Source: Cervus elaphus
Taxonomy: Eukaryota > Chordata > Mammalia > Artiodactyla > Cervidae
DNA length: 64,000 bases
Direction of reading: 5' to 3'
NCBI RefSeq assembly: GCF_910594005.1
Contig: NC_057816.1
Span: forward strand, 25,375,797-25,439,796
The position numbers were made by a program, and so were the translations under genes. Below are positions 46,971 to 59,730 of this stretch, piece by piece (position 1 is the first letter of the stretch; the number at the start of each line of letters is the position of its first letter). The notes beneath the pieces were generated by a model, which did not search any database, had not been told where the DNA came from, and was given only the letters and a program-made list of their open reading frames with translations.

Positions 46971-48639
46971 TTGAACTCCGGCTCTGTCCTGTCCCCTGGG
47001 ATGTCTGTGAGGAGCGTCAAGTGAGGGAATATGCCTGAGAATGTTCTGGAAGCTATAACATACTCACAATCCTGTAAGGATTTGTAGTGATAAAAAGTTA
47101 CTGCTGGAGGGTCAGGTGCATGCCAGGTACATTTATTAGCCTTCTCCTGCCCTGAGGAGCTGAGGGAGAGCAAGGTTGGGACAGGCCTGGGTACTTTTTA
47201 TTACTTTTTCACTGTCCTGAGGTAAAGGGTTATGGAATTTTACCTTCATAGACTGTCATTGTTTCCTCCTCCTTTCTTCGTGGTCCCTGTGTTCTCCCTT
47301 GAATCTGACCTCGAAGACTGAAATTGGCGACTTACATGCAAAATATAGTTTGTGGTCAGGGAACAGAAATAACTCAGCCACCTGGCCGTGTGTAAGATAC
47401 AGCAGGTACTTAGGTGCATAAGATATCATTCTTTACCTGGAGAAAGCTTGGAGAGAGAAACTCTCATGAGCAGATAAATTGCCGTTCAGTGTGGTTGGAG
47501 CTATAGTTGAGGTGTGGACTGCTTTCCAATGAGGTCAAGTCCGGGATAGAATCTCATTACCTGTCCTTCCATGAAGCTTTCTTGTGGGTCAGTCAGACCT
47601 GGACAGCACTGTGCTCTGGCTTCTCACGCTCAGATGAAGCAAGTCGTCTGCTTTTCTATGTGACCCACTGACCTAGGAATTCCAATCCTAGAGTTTGCTC
47701 TAATCATATCAGTAAGTTCATTATTCTGTCAATAAATGACAAAAATATTTCAACATTTAGTCCCAGTTTTAAAAAAGGATTAAGAGGAATAAAAGGAAAT
47801 TGTAATGAGCAATTTTTCAAAAACCCCAGAGCACTTTATACTTTGCGCTAAAGCATTCCTCTTAAAATCTTGTCCAAAGATACAAACTCCTCTTTTGTCA
47901 TCATCACTGAATTTAGTTCTGATTATATTGAGCAATCAACTGAGATGTAAAATAGAAGAAAACTAGCAGGTAGTACTTCTGAGTTAGGGAAAAAACCTCA
48001 GGACTCACACAGTTCATTACTTTGTCCCTTAGAGTGGCCAAGAACATAGTTGATACCCAAAAACCAGAAATTTTCTGTACAGCACATATCCTATTCGTTT
48101 TCCTAGAGATTTAGGTTTCAAATTTTGCAGCTTTGGAAGACAGTTTGCAGAGCCTTGGGCTTTAGAAAACCTGCTAGTTGTCTGTTGCATCATTATCACT
48201 CTCATGGTTTAGGTCTACCTTTGGATTTACACTCCTGCAGGCAACAACCAGGCTGAGCCTTGCCTGGCCTGAATGTGTCAGGAGGACCCTGCAGAATGTG
48301 TCTGCAGCATTGGCTGTGAAACATCTGTCAAGGGATGGCTGGGACTTAGGGTGGTCCTTTACTTCCTCTTTTGGCTCTGAGTGACTTTAGGGCTCCAGGC
48401 CAGAATTTCAGATTTTGAGGGGAGATGAAATGTTCCCCCCGCCCCAACATTTGTGGCATGATCTCTTTTCTCTTCCTTCCATTCCCTCACTTACATCCTC
48501 TGAATGGGTAACACTGCCAGAAATTTAATACATTTCTAAAATATTTAGTCCATCATATAAATTTGGAATGCTTAGACTGAATTCTATGCATATGGAGAAT
48601 GTTCTTTTCTGAATAATAATGTTTTCTTCATTTTATGGA

Positions 48640-49515
48640 AAGCATATCTTTATTTTCAATACAAAAATAATTATATTAAAATATTCAGGCAGCACAAATT
48701 TATTAAAAGAAAAAAAATCCCTATGTAATCCCACTTCCCAAACAAAGCTACTGTTTACCATTTAATTCGTATTCCTCTTTGGCTTCCCCAGTGGCTCAGT
48801 GGTAAAGGATCCCCCCGACACTGTAGGCGATGCAAGAGACATGGGTTCGATCCCTGGGTCAAGGAGATGGCAGCCCGCTCTAGTATCCTTGCCTGGAAAA
48901 TCCCATAGACAGAGGAACCTGGTGGGCTACAGTCCATGGGGGTCACAAAAATGTTGGACAGAACTGAATGACTAAACATTTTTTTCATGCATATACTATC
49001 ACATTTTTTGTTTTTATTTTTAAGTTTTCTGTATTTCCTTATTTTAAATCATAGTTAAATGTATATACTGTAACATTTTGATAAATTTTTCCTAATGTTT
49101 ACTCTTTGCCAGGAACTATTTGAAATGCTTTATATAGGACACATCAAGTCTTATAAATAAAATCAACAAATCACGGACAGACATTTTTTTAATGGATCAT
49201 TCGTTTTCTTTCTTCATAAATTTGTTGCATGGTATTCCATTGTATGAACTTGCTTTAATATTTTCAGTCACTCTCATTTAGATTGCTTCTAATTTTTTGA
49301 TGTTATAAATAGTTTTGAGGTTAATGTCCTTATGTGTCTTTTTTGCATGTATACAACTGTTTCAATGAAATTGCTTATTGAAGGGTATGTGCACATTTTA
49401 CATTTGTTTTAACAGTGCCAAATTTTGCTCCCAAAAAGTTATCCCTATTTATAATTTCCAGCAATAGTGTGTGAGAGGATTAGTTTCTCTCCACATTTAA
49501 CACTTTTATTTTCAT
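48640..49515. mobile_element. Ancient L1-like repeat, split by a Bov-tA
   Basis: Flanks of the SINE at 48781-48977: tccctatgtaatcccacttccc, then ggtattccattgtatgaac, attgaagggtatgtgcac, agcaatagtgtgtgag. These are the usual words of an old L1 segment. Confidence 0.5.
48781..48977 (+). mobile_element. Bov-tA SINE
   Basis: Sense element, ggcttccccagtggctcag to cagaactgaatgactaaac, interrupting an ancient L1-like repeat. Confidence 0.88.
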
Positions 49516-49644
49516 TCTCTTGGGAAAAAAATATTTTGTCTTAGAAATGAAGCAAATTATTTTAAGATGCTGAAATATATAACAAGATCGTTTGCTAAAA
49601 ATTGATTTTTGTACTTTGCTGAGAGTCACAACTGGTGACCGTGG

Positions 49645-49775
49645 CATAGAGCCAAAGCACCTGGGTTTGAGATCAAGCTCACTCCTGCCTGGCACTCAGA
49701 CACTTCTCCAGGCCTCAGCTTTCCCTTCTGTAAAGTGGGCCTAAAGTTCTCTGTCACTGAGTCACTGTGAAGCAT
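49645..49775 (+). repeat. MIR SINE
   Basis: cacctgggtttgagatcaagctc...ctcagctttcccttctgtaaagtggg. Confidence 0.65.
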
Positions 49776-50019
49776 GAATGAATTCTTTACTTTTAACTCG
49801 CTGTTTGGCTCCATCAGCGCTTTCTAGTGGGTTCCTTTCGCAGGTCTTCATTCTCTGTGTCACTTTCTTCTTCCTTGTTCACTTCTGCCTGTCCTGGGCA
49901 GACAAGGAGAGCCAGACATGGCTGGAGATAAGATTTCAACAGCATTTAGCACAATGTCATGTCTGAATAACATTGGAGCCATTGATTTAGAATCTGTGTG
50001 GTGGAGTACAAAGATATGC

Positions 50020-51340
50020 GCTCATCTTCTCCTGCAAGACTTCCAAAATTACAACTCGCTTCTGGACAACCATCGGCAGGATAATGTTAGTTCCCACCAA
50101 AAAAAGATACCCCATGTCCAAGGGCAAAGGAGAAGCCCCAGCAAGATGGTAGGAGGGGAGAAATTGCATTTAAAATCAAACCCCATACCCACCAGAGATC
50201 CTCGGAGGGCTCAAACAAAACCTTGTGCACACCAGGAGACCCCACAGAGACCGAGCCAGACCTGCCTTTGAGGGTTTGAGTGTCTCCTGCGGAGGTAAGG
50301 ATCAGCACTGGCCTGTCTCAGGGGCAGGGGCTCTGGGTGCAGCAGACCTGGGTGTGGCATAAGCCTTCTAGGAGGAGGTCACCATGAACCCCACCATAGA
50401 GCCCCAGAACACAGGACTGGGGAAAGACTCTTGGAGGGCACAAACAAAACCTTGTGTCTACCAGGATCCAGGAGAAAGGAGCAGTGACCCCACAAGAGAC
50501 TGATCCAGACTTGCTTGTGAGTGTCTAAAAGTCTCTGGCAGAGGCATGGGGCGGCGGTGGCCTGTTGCAGGGTCGGGGGCATTGAGTGAGGCAGTGCGTG
50601 CATGGGACCTTTTGAAGGAGATGACCATTATCTTCATTACCTCCACCATAGTTTGGCCTCAGGTCAAACAACAGGGAGGGAACACAGTCCTGCCCATCAA
50701 TAGAAAATTGTATTAAAGATTTACCGAGCATGGCCCCGCCCTTCAGAACAAGACCCAGATTCCCCCACAGTCTCTCCCAGCAGGAAGCTTCCATAAGCCT
50801 CTTATCTTTATCCATCAGAGGGCAGACAGAATGAAAACCACAATCACAGAAAACTAATCAAACTGATCCCATGGACCACAGCCTTGTCTAACTCAATGAA
50901 ACTATGAGCAATGCCGCTTAGGGCCACCTAAGATGGAGGGGTCGTGGTGGAGTGTTCTAACAAAACGCGGTCCACTGGAGAAGGGAATGGCAAACCACTT
51001 CAGTATTCTTGCCTTGAGAACTCCATGAACAGTCTGAAAAGGCAAAAAGATAGGACACTGAAAGAGGAACTCCCCAGTTCGGTAGGTGCCCAATATGCTA
51101 CTGGAGAAGAGTGGAGAAATAACTCCAGGAAGAATGAAAGGATGGAGCCAAAGCGAAAACAACACCTAGTTGTGGATGTGACTGGTGATGGAATTGAAGT
51201 CCGATGCTATAAAGAACAATATTGCGTAGGAACCTGGCATGTTAGGTCCATGAATCAAAGTAAATTGGAAGTGGTCAAACAGGAGATGGCAAGAGTGAAC
51301 ACTGACATTTTAGGAATCAGTGAACTAAAATGGCCCAGAA
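50020..51340 (+). mobile_element. BovB 5' end: 5' UTR repeats and start of endonuclease ORF
   Basis: Rare 5' portion of BovB. Two related UTR units are visible, each with a cacaaacaaaacc/caaacaaaacc-type core followed by an accaggag/accaggat stretch (near 50205-50240 and 50435-50470). The N-terminal ORF part follows (METKRK-like, then GTWHVRSMNQSKLEVVKQEM and LGISELKW near 51231-51333), which begins the apurinic-endonuclease-type domain. It stops abruptly at about 51340, where an inverted BovB 3' end follows. The rest of the endonuclease and all of the reverse transcriptase are missing. The left edge is my estimate. Confidence 0.82.
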
Positions 51341-51344
51341 TCAA

Positions 51345-51535
51345 TTCAGTTCAGTTCAGTCACTCAGTCATGTCTGACTCATTGCAACCCCATGGACTGC
51401 AGCATGTCAGGCCTCCCTGTCCATCACCAACTCCCAGGGTTTACTCAAACTCATGTCCAATGATGCCATCCAACCATCTCATTCTCTGTCGTCCCCATCT
51501 CCTCCCACCTTCAATCTCTCCCAGCATTAGGGTCT
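51345..51535 (-). mobile_element. BovB 3' end, left arm of fold-back
   Basis: Antisense BovB terminus starting with ttcagttcagttcagtcactc and reaching the agcattagggtcttt block. Joined directly to a sense copy of the same terminus. Confidence 0.9.
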
Positions 51536-51668
51536 TTGGATGGCATCACTGACTCTATGGATATGAGTTTGAGCAAGCTCTGGGGGTTGGTGATGGACAG
51601 GGAGGCCTGGCGTGCTGCAGTCCATGGAGTCGCAAAGAGACACGACTGAGCGACTGAACTGAACTGAT
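51536..51668 (+). mobile_element. BovB 3' end, right arm of fold-back
   Basis: Sense BovB terminus from ggatggcatcactgactc to gactgaactgaactga. It overlaps the sequence of 51345-51475 in inverted orientation. Confidence 0.9.
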
Positions 51669-51958
51669 AAACTTGTCAACTTTGTGGTTTGCAAGGCAAG
51701 CTCTTTATCAGGCTTAGTGAATGGGAGAGGGAAGCACGAAAAAGTTGCCCATGTTCTGCTGTTAATCAAGATACTGACCTAAAATTACAGTTTAGATGAA
51801 GCTGATTCAGTGGTCCAGGTCATGCAAAAGAGCTTATGGCTGGGGTGCCCATGTTTCATGTCGCCTTTGTTCATCACCATTTGTGCTCAACTTTGGGCTG
51901 GAGGTTGTGACAGTGAGGACTGGGTGCTGGACAGCTTGGGGGAGGGGTGGTGTTTACT

Positions 51959-52349
51959 GTTGTTGTTCAGTTGCTAAGTCGTGTCTGACTCTTGAACTGC
52001 ATGAATTGCAGCACACCAGGCTTGTGCATGAATTGCAGCACACCAGGCTTGTCTGTCCATCACTATCTCCTGGAGCTTACTCAAAGTCACGTCCATAGAG
52101 TCAGTGATGCCATCCAACCATCTCATCCTCTGTCGTCCCCTTCTCCCCCTGCCCTCAATCTTTCCTAGCATCAGGGTCTTTTCCAATGAGTCAACTCTTC
52201 GCATCAGGTGGTCAAAGTATTGGAGCTTCAGCTTCAGCATCAGTCCTTCCAATGAATATTCAGGGTTGATTTCCTTTAGAATCGACTGGTTTGATCTCCT
52301 TGCAGTCCAAGGGACTCTCAAGAGTCTTCTCCAACCCCACAGTTCCTTG
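51959..52349 (-). mobile_element. BovB 3' fragment, inverted, with internal 27-bp duplication
   Basis: Antisense BovB from its 3' tail back to the ELWCWRRLLRVPWTARR-coding segment. A perfect 27-bp tandem copy lies at 51999-52025 and 52026-52052. Confidence 0.9.
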
Positions 52350-55300
52350 TGGTATAATAGGGATGTGCTCAGAGTCGTGAAGAAGAAGGCTGAGGAAGAC
52401 GTCAGAGAGGCAATATCATTTGTCCTGATTTCCATCTGAAGATTTTTCCTGAGAGCAAAGGAAGGGGAGTTTGGAAAGGAAGGACGCATCAACCCTTCCG
52501 GTCGGGAGGACCTGTGTGGGCTCAGGTATTAGTAGCCTCATGTTTTGTGAAGGTCCTGCAGAGGGAAACTTCTGCAAGATCATTTCAGTGTTGGGATAGG
52601 GATCATCAGGGGACCCCTGCCATTCCAGAGCTGTCACCCCAGGCAAGGGGAGAGCTTGGGTACCTGTCTGTACTCATGGGTGATAGTCACCTCAGTTTGG
52701 GAATCACATGTGACATCACCATGACCCTTCAGCCTGAAGCCATCATTGTCTGAGCCATCTCAAAGGTTTGAACCAGGGTATCATTGTGTTTAAAGAAGTC
52801 TCTCATGTTACCTAATGAGTCAGGTCCCACTGCTCGCTGCTTTACAAAATCAGTTCTCACAGACGTTGATAGAAAGGAAAGGTACCTTTAAGCAGAATGC
52901 CAGCAATCTGGGGAGATGGTGGACTCACCGGTCCCCCAAAACCCACCTCTGAAGATTCTGCTCAGCCTGGAAAGCTTTTAGAGGGAAACAGGAAGTAACC
53001 TGAGTGAATCACTGAGATGGGGGCCAGAGTCCTCACCATCCCCCCACGTGCAGACTTGTATGCAGCCTTGGCCACGCCTTGTGATCTTCCTCTAGATGTT
53101 ATCTTGGTCACACAGTTATTTCTGAAGGTTACTGAAGGGGAAGCTAGGGCAGAGATCTGCTCCTCTGTTAATTACTTATTCTTCATTTCTACTTCTTTGA
53201 TCAAGAGAAACCACGGACAAGTTAGGCAGGGTATTATCTATCTATCAATAGATCTGAAAAATGTGTTTGGGCCAGAGATGAGCAGGTCATGGGGGTGCTT
53301 GGTTGAAAAGTTAGTTACAATGTTGCTAGTGACGAGAAAAGGGGCTTCCTGCTGAGGGCAGTTTCATGCAAAGAGCTGGGAGACCATCTAGCAGTGGAGC
53401 TCAGTGACTCAGCTGTTAGGGTGTGCAGGCAGGATGAAATAGATGCTTCCAAATCTAGGGCACTCACGTGGCACTGGAAGGGAAAATCACATCCGGCAGG
53501 GCCTTGTACCAGCTGCCCCAGACTCTTGGGCCAGGATACAGTTATCTCAGGAGAAGAGTTCTGGGCCCTGTAATTAAACAGAAACTGTTTCCCTTGAAGG
53601 CAGCCAACTGACTTTGAGTTCTGGCCCTGTCACCTCCCAGGAGTGTGGCTTTGGGCAAGGGTAATGCTCACCGGGACACGTGCTCAGGGTCTCACTGAGA
53701 CCGTCACAGGCTACACCTGGCACCCTTCCACTCCACCAGGGACTGTCAGGAAGGTTGTTAGCAGGGCAGTGTGGGCATTTCTGTTCCATGGGAGTGGTCC
53801 ACACAGCATCCAGGGCCCATCACTGCCCCGTCCCACCTCGGGTGACAGCTCAGGAGTGAAGCAATAAGACCCACACAGGGCAGGTGTAGGAGTCCCTCTA
53901 GCTTAAAAGCTGCATGGAGCTCATTACTCACAGGAGCCAGTCTTTCCTGTGACATCTCCACGTGCCTGACTTCTAGGGTTCCTGCAAGACTTGGGCCCGA
54001 TCGGTAGTCATAACACTCAGAGAAGTCCAAAATGATGGTGGTGTCCAACAGGTATTTATTCTTCATTTACAGCTGTTGTCGGTCCAGTTGTGGTGTAACT
54101 ATCCAGGGTCATTTTTATCATGAGCAGTGTTGCTTAGTAACATAGCTGACATTCTATCTTTATCAAGTTTCCAGGGGACCAGAGATAGGAGGTCAAGCGG
54201 AGGTCAGATTCTCATGCAGAAAGGGAAAGGTTTTGTTAATCCTTTCCCAACATCAGGTCACCTCACTTGGCAGAGATTCGATGTGTTCATCCGTGCGGCA
54301 GCAACAGGCTGCCCCAGCCCTGGTGATGGGAGAACGTCAGGTATAAAGCATTTGTTTCTTGCCTTTTTGTAGAGTTCAGTTCAGGTTTTCTGTCCTTGTC
54401 TCCTCTGTTGGTTGAAGACATTTCTATGCAGGGTATGACTTGTTTCCTAATAGCTGGAGTTTATTGACATCGTGGCTGTCGTTTACGTGGCTTTGAAACA
54501 GTTAATGCCTTCTGATCTTTCTCAATGTTGTGTGGTCCGTTGGTTTGCTGTTAATGGTACCCTTTCACAGGTCAGAAGGTGGAGGTTATGGCTCCTACGG
54601 TAAAGGCGGGTTTCATTTTTCTAGTTTGCATTTCACACCCTGGTTCCCTCTTGTTCTAAACAAATTATTGACCTTGTCTAATTGAAGAGATGAAAAGTCC
54701 TGAAACACATGGTACCTCTCCAAAATAGTGCCTCCACTGTGACATTTTTTACGCTCCAACATATGTATGCAGATTGCCCCCGTGAGATGGAAGAGGGACC
54801 AAGTTCCACGTGGTCTCTCTGTTAAGTCTGAGGTGAACAGCTCACGTCCCACGGTCTGGTGGGACCATGAATTCAAGACTCCATCATTTCTCAAGGTCTG
54901 ATGAGTGAGTGGGCCTCCGACACCAGCATCCTTTGAGGTCATTGCTTACGAGAGAAATTCTGAAGCTTTACAAACCTAGTCCTTCTAGTTCAGATTTCTG
55001 AGTTAGAGTCTGAAAGTCTGGATTTTACACCCTTTTCCTTCTTACATCACTGAAGTTTGAGAACCTCTCCCCTAGAAGGAATTCATGGTCCCCTTTCGTA
55101 GGGCAATTAAAGAGCTACCTTCTAACTGCCCTGCAATTCTCAGCAACTACTATGTTGTGTGTTGTTAATAGGTACTAGAGATGAACATGGGAAGATGCCC
55201 AAACTAGCACCTGGCATATAGTAGGAGCTCAGTTCGTAGGGAACCATTTATATTGACACATCCATGCTTTTTATTGTACACACATATTTATAGTTGGTCT

Positions 55301-56580
55301 CAAGAGTCAGCAACTTGTGCTCGGTACACTTACCTACTTGCACAGGGTCTTGGGATCTGATTTCTTGCTATTGCCTCACTAATCTCTCTCGAAGTTCTTC
55401 ATTTAAGAAAAAAAAAAATCACTCAATGCTACCTTGTTTCAGTTGAGCTAATGGAAAATAAGGAGATGGATTTGGATCCTGTACTTCGGTTGGAAATATA
55501 AAAAGGAGAGTTGCCCCTGTGGAGTCTAGATACAGTCATAGAGGGAACAGTGCAAGGAGACGGTCACAGGGAGCCGTTGGCTCAGCCGCTCTCTGAGTGG
55601 AGAATCATCTGCTGGCTCTTTCTCTACCTGCACTTGGAGAGTTTGCTGTTACTTGATGAGTGTAAGAGCACTTTCCTTTTGAGAGGAAGGGTGAGTGCCA
55701 GCAGGCCCACCTGGAGAGGAGCCTTTGGGGTGCCCCTTCCTTCGCACGCTCCATCCTCACTTCTGTCCTTAACCTCCAGCATGAAACTAAAGTCAGACCT
55801 GAAGGTGAAAGGACTCTGTCTGGCCACCTTCGGGAGCTATTTTCTTGATCTACAGTGTAATTCAGAAGAGCTTTCAGAGGAGGAGACGCATCAGTCCCTC
55901 CAAAGTGTCAGACTAATAACCTTTCATACTAGAGCCATCGTTTTTGCAGGGAGAAGAATAAGAGGGATGTAACCATGTTTGTTTTCCTCTAAATATGGAT
56001 GTGTTTCAAAGCCATGTGTGAGCTCATGGTTCTGCTATATATCCTTCCTCGCAAATACAGTCAACCTGGATTTTTGTAACAGAATGAATGAGTTGAGAAA
56101 AAGAAAAAAACATTTAGGAAGATGAAAGATCTATTTGATTAGTCTTGTGTCAGGAACCGAAAATGACTAGTGGATGTTCATCTGATCTTTGGGTGATGAA
56201 TTTCAGTATTTCTTTTGCTTCCATCTGCTGTATGAAAAGTGTCACACATACACGAATTCAATTTAATTTCAAGGATCATTGGTAAGGGAAAGTATTTATG
56301 TTTCTGAGGGCTCCCCTAGTCATTTTTATCCAGGTGTCATCTGCAGCCAGGGCTTAGTTTAGTTGTTCATTTAATGTTCTTTTTTTTTTTTTTTAAATAT
56401 TTTCCTTCACAAAGTTAGGTATTTGACAGTGTTTATTAACATGAAAAGATAAATATGAGTAGGGATAAATGAGATTAACTTTTCTAAGAGCATATGGGGA
56501 CCGTATTCACAATGTAAAGTATAAGAAGAGAATGCTGGTTAGAACAGAGATTGTTTCTGACCAGTAAAACTTTGACAGCT

Positions 56581-56749
56581 TGGGTCTTCCTTGGTGGTCC
56601 GATGGCTAAGACTCCGTGCTTCCAATGCAGAGGGCCCAGGTTCCATCCCTGGTCAGAGAACTAGATCCCACATGCCGCAGCTAAAAAGATCCCGTGTGCT
56701 GTAACTAACGCTGGCACAGCCAAATAAATACATATTAAAAACAAAAGGC
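56581..56749 (+). mobile_element. CHR-type SINE with probable TSD
   Basis: Sense element with the longer 3' tail (gcacagccaaataaatacat). ttgacagct flanks it at 56572-56580 and 56750-56758. Confidence 0.85.
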
Positions 56750-57974
56750 TTGACAGCTCGTGTAGCAGCACCAACTGCGTGAGGAGTTCCTTGTAAACAC
56801 ATGTGGCTGCCTCTGTGCTGAGGACGTGGCATCCTCAGGCCTAAATGAACCTGACAGATAAAATGCCTGTTTCCTAGCAGCAGCTTGCCGTCTGCTTCCG
56901 AGTCTGTGCATTTCATTAGGATTCCATCACATGTCAGAGAACCGTCTTCTGATGAGGGTGTCAACTGAGGATAATTGAGAACATTTGTCTCCAGCATAAT
57001 GGTCACCGTCCATCTCTGCTGTGGTGGAAGCGATGCATGGGCCATCAGCGGGTGTCCCCCCTGGAGATAAATGGTTGTGCCGCACAGTGGCTTATGCCAA
57101 GGCATTGTGGGCACAATTTATATTCTTGGTGTCCCAGGAGCTCCTGCCATCAACGGTGGCAGCTGTGTTGATTCATGGGATTGGCGAGGCTCCCCAGACT
57201 TGGTGGAGATTCGAGAGATCTTACCAGCAAAATCTCTTATTCAAGATTTCCATCAGCGGCCTGGCCTACTTCCTTCATAAGAGCAAAGGTCAAGAAGGCC
57301 TCTCTGTACCTGAGGCTCCCTCTGCCTTTTGCAAAATGGGAGAATCAGAGCATTTTTATGAAAGATGAAAAGGAGTAGGGAATCAGGGACCCTTAATAGC
57401 TCACCTTGAATAAAGCAAGGATACCAAAAAAAGTCCTTTGGCTCAGAGTAGGCCAGGACAGTGAGTCTCTGCTGCCCCCTACTGCCCAGGTTTTGCATCG
57501 TGTTCGAGTGGAGGGTTGGTTTTTGCAGCCTGACATTCTCAGGGCAGTCTGGGAGGGTGACTATAGACTGTCTCAACATTTTCTGCCAGAGTCTTCCAAC
57601 CAGTTGTTCTCACAGTTTTGTAGAATGTATGTGGACTGAAGAAAACCCACATGGTGGGCATGATCAGGTTCATGTGGTAAGGGGGGAAAGCTTCCTCTCC
57701 AGTGGTCGGAACTGACGGCAGAGCAGCACTGAAGTCGGTCTGCACAAGGATGTGCACGCTCTCCCTTCCGCGGGCCAGCATCTGGTGGACTCAAGAATCA
57801 GGATTCGCCCTAAGGATAAGGGTCTTTGAAGGTACTTGCTGCTTTTTGCTGCAAGAAAAGTTATGCTAGATTTGGCTCCAGTTTTAAGAGGTAGGGAATT
57901 CCAACCAGACTGTACAGTATGGAGTAATAGTCTCCCCCTTCTTATTTGGCTGCATGTTTGTGTACTTGAAACTC

Positions 57975-58110
57975 TTCCATCTATTCAGCACGTGTTCAGG
58001 TGCCTCCTCTGTCTTGGGCATCACACTAGTAACAAAATTTGAAAGTGAAAAAAAGCAGACAATAATGCTTGCCCTCATGGAACCGACATGCTGGTGGAAG
58101 AGACAGCTGT
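57975..58110. repeat. Ancient interspersed repeat, unclassified
   Basis: ctattcagcacgtgttcaggtgcc, then acaataatgcttgccctcatgga: the same kind of old repeat, diverged. Confidence 0.4.
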
Positions 58111-58429
58111 TACACACAGCACAGGTGACCTCATCACACCGTGTCATACCGGCTCTTGAGAAGAGAAGAGCTATGAGGAAGAGTGTAGGAAGAATAAACC
58201 TAAGTCTCTGGATTAGGTAGAACCTCATCAGAGTGTGAGACCCAGAGGGACATTTGCAGAGGTCTGCTTTGCTCAGAACATCCATTTGCCCACTCAATGG
58301 TTAGGAACAAAGATGTTTTAGGGAACAGTCTCATGGAGATGGACCACTTTTATGGAGAGAGACCGGTTTCCTTTTAGAAATGAAGGTCTGTATCCTGGCC
58401 TGCTTTTTTTCTCCCTCTAGTCACAGAGG

Positions 58430-58648
58430 CCCAGGCTTCCCTGGTGGCTTAGCCACTGAAGAATCTGCCTACAATGCAGGAGATTCCTGTTCGATCCCTG
58501 GGTCAGGAGGATCCCCTGGAGAAGGAAATGGAACCCACTGCAGTATGCTTGCCTGGGAAATCCCATGGACAGAGGAGCCTGGCGGATTACAGTCCACAGA
58601 GTCGCAGAGTCAGACACGACTGAGCAAGTAACACATACACACATACAC
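58430..58648 (+). mobile_element. Bov-tA SINE with probable TSD
   Basis: Sense element with a CA-rich tail. agtcacagagg (58419-58429) and agccacagagg (58649-58659) match at 10 of 11. Confidence 0.9.
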
Positions 58649-59644
58649 AGCCACAGAGGGCAGAACTAAAAAATGACAAGGAGGCAAACTTTGGCTTCAT
58701 TTTAAAAAAGAAAAGAGTTTCTCGCTCTTGTCTTCTCACAGTTGAAAAGGCTGTCTGGGGTGTAGGGAGTTCCCTGACTTAAGGGAAACAGACCCGGAGG
58801 CTAAGTCATCACTCGCTAAGGTTCCTAAGGAGGGTTCCTTACATTAGCAGGTAGATTAGAACAGATCCTCCCTAAGATCCCTTGCAAAGAAAGGATTTGA
58901 TGATCTCAGGCAAAGGGTAAAGTTGGTGTGATTTTAGTAGGTCCTGGAGGGGCCTGGTAGTGACACGTGCTCCCCCGCAGTTTGTTGGGGTTTCCCAAAG
59001 CCCCACCTTTGGATTGGTTCCATTGAAGGTCTCCATTCATTCCAACCATGTGGTTTATTCTTCATGCTGCTTACCCTTTAGGGTTCATTACTGACCAAAA
59101 GTTGCATTTCATGCGGATAACAGCCTGTATGCGATTTGCGATGACTTCCTTTACTCTATTCACATACTTGGGGAAGATTTCTCCCTTAACTTCAGATAAG
59201 TTGGCCAAACTCATGTTCTGAGGTCATCAGAGAGGCCACAGACAAGGATCCCTGCCAGACGGAAATAGCTGTGACCACTGAGGGAGAAGTTACGGGTGCC
59301 TGGTTTTAGCCACCTAACACTGAACTCATTTCCATTTCCTTGCCCTCTGCTGAGACGAGCCAGATAGAAGGTGTCCCTGCAGAATTGGTTTTTAAAGCCT
59401 ATTTCACGTATGTGCTGTAGGGGGCAGCATTCATTAGGGAAAGCCAGGGGAGAGTCTACCTTCTGGGAAGAACCTGAGCCCTGTTTGTAAAGAGTTCTGT
59501 GCCCCTGAGACTCATCCTGTCCTGTTCATGCACAAATGAGGCTCTGGCCCTTTGGAAATAAACCTCCTTAGCCAGCCAGGATTACTTTGCTTCATACTAA
59601 ATTCATCTGGTCTCAAGTGAGTACCCTTGTGGGCAGAGTGACTT

Positions 59645-59730
59645 TTCCACATAGGACTCAAGTTCTGGGGTGAGGATTCTAACTCGGATTGCCTGACTCC
59701 AAGCTTTTGCTCTTTTAGCCAAGTTCTGAG
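59645..59730 (-). repeat. MIR fragment
   Basis: gaggattctaactcggattgcctgactccaagc, antisense tRNA-related end. Confidence 0.5.

Noticed and set aside
50944..51552. 202-codon open frame as a novel host protein
   Set aside because: The first two thirds are the N-terminal part of the BovB ORF and the rest is antisense BovB 3' end.
55511..55972. 153-codon open frame downstream of a TATAAAAA (55497-55504)
   Set aside because: The frame starts with TTG, has no recognisable domain, and a TATA-like string is common in AT-rich intron.
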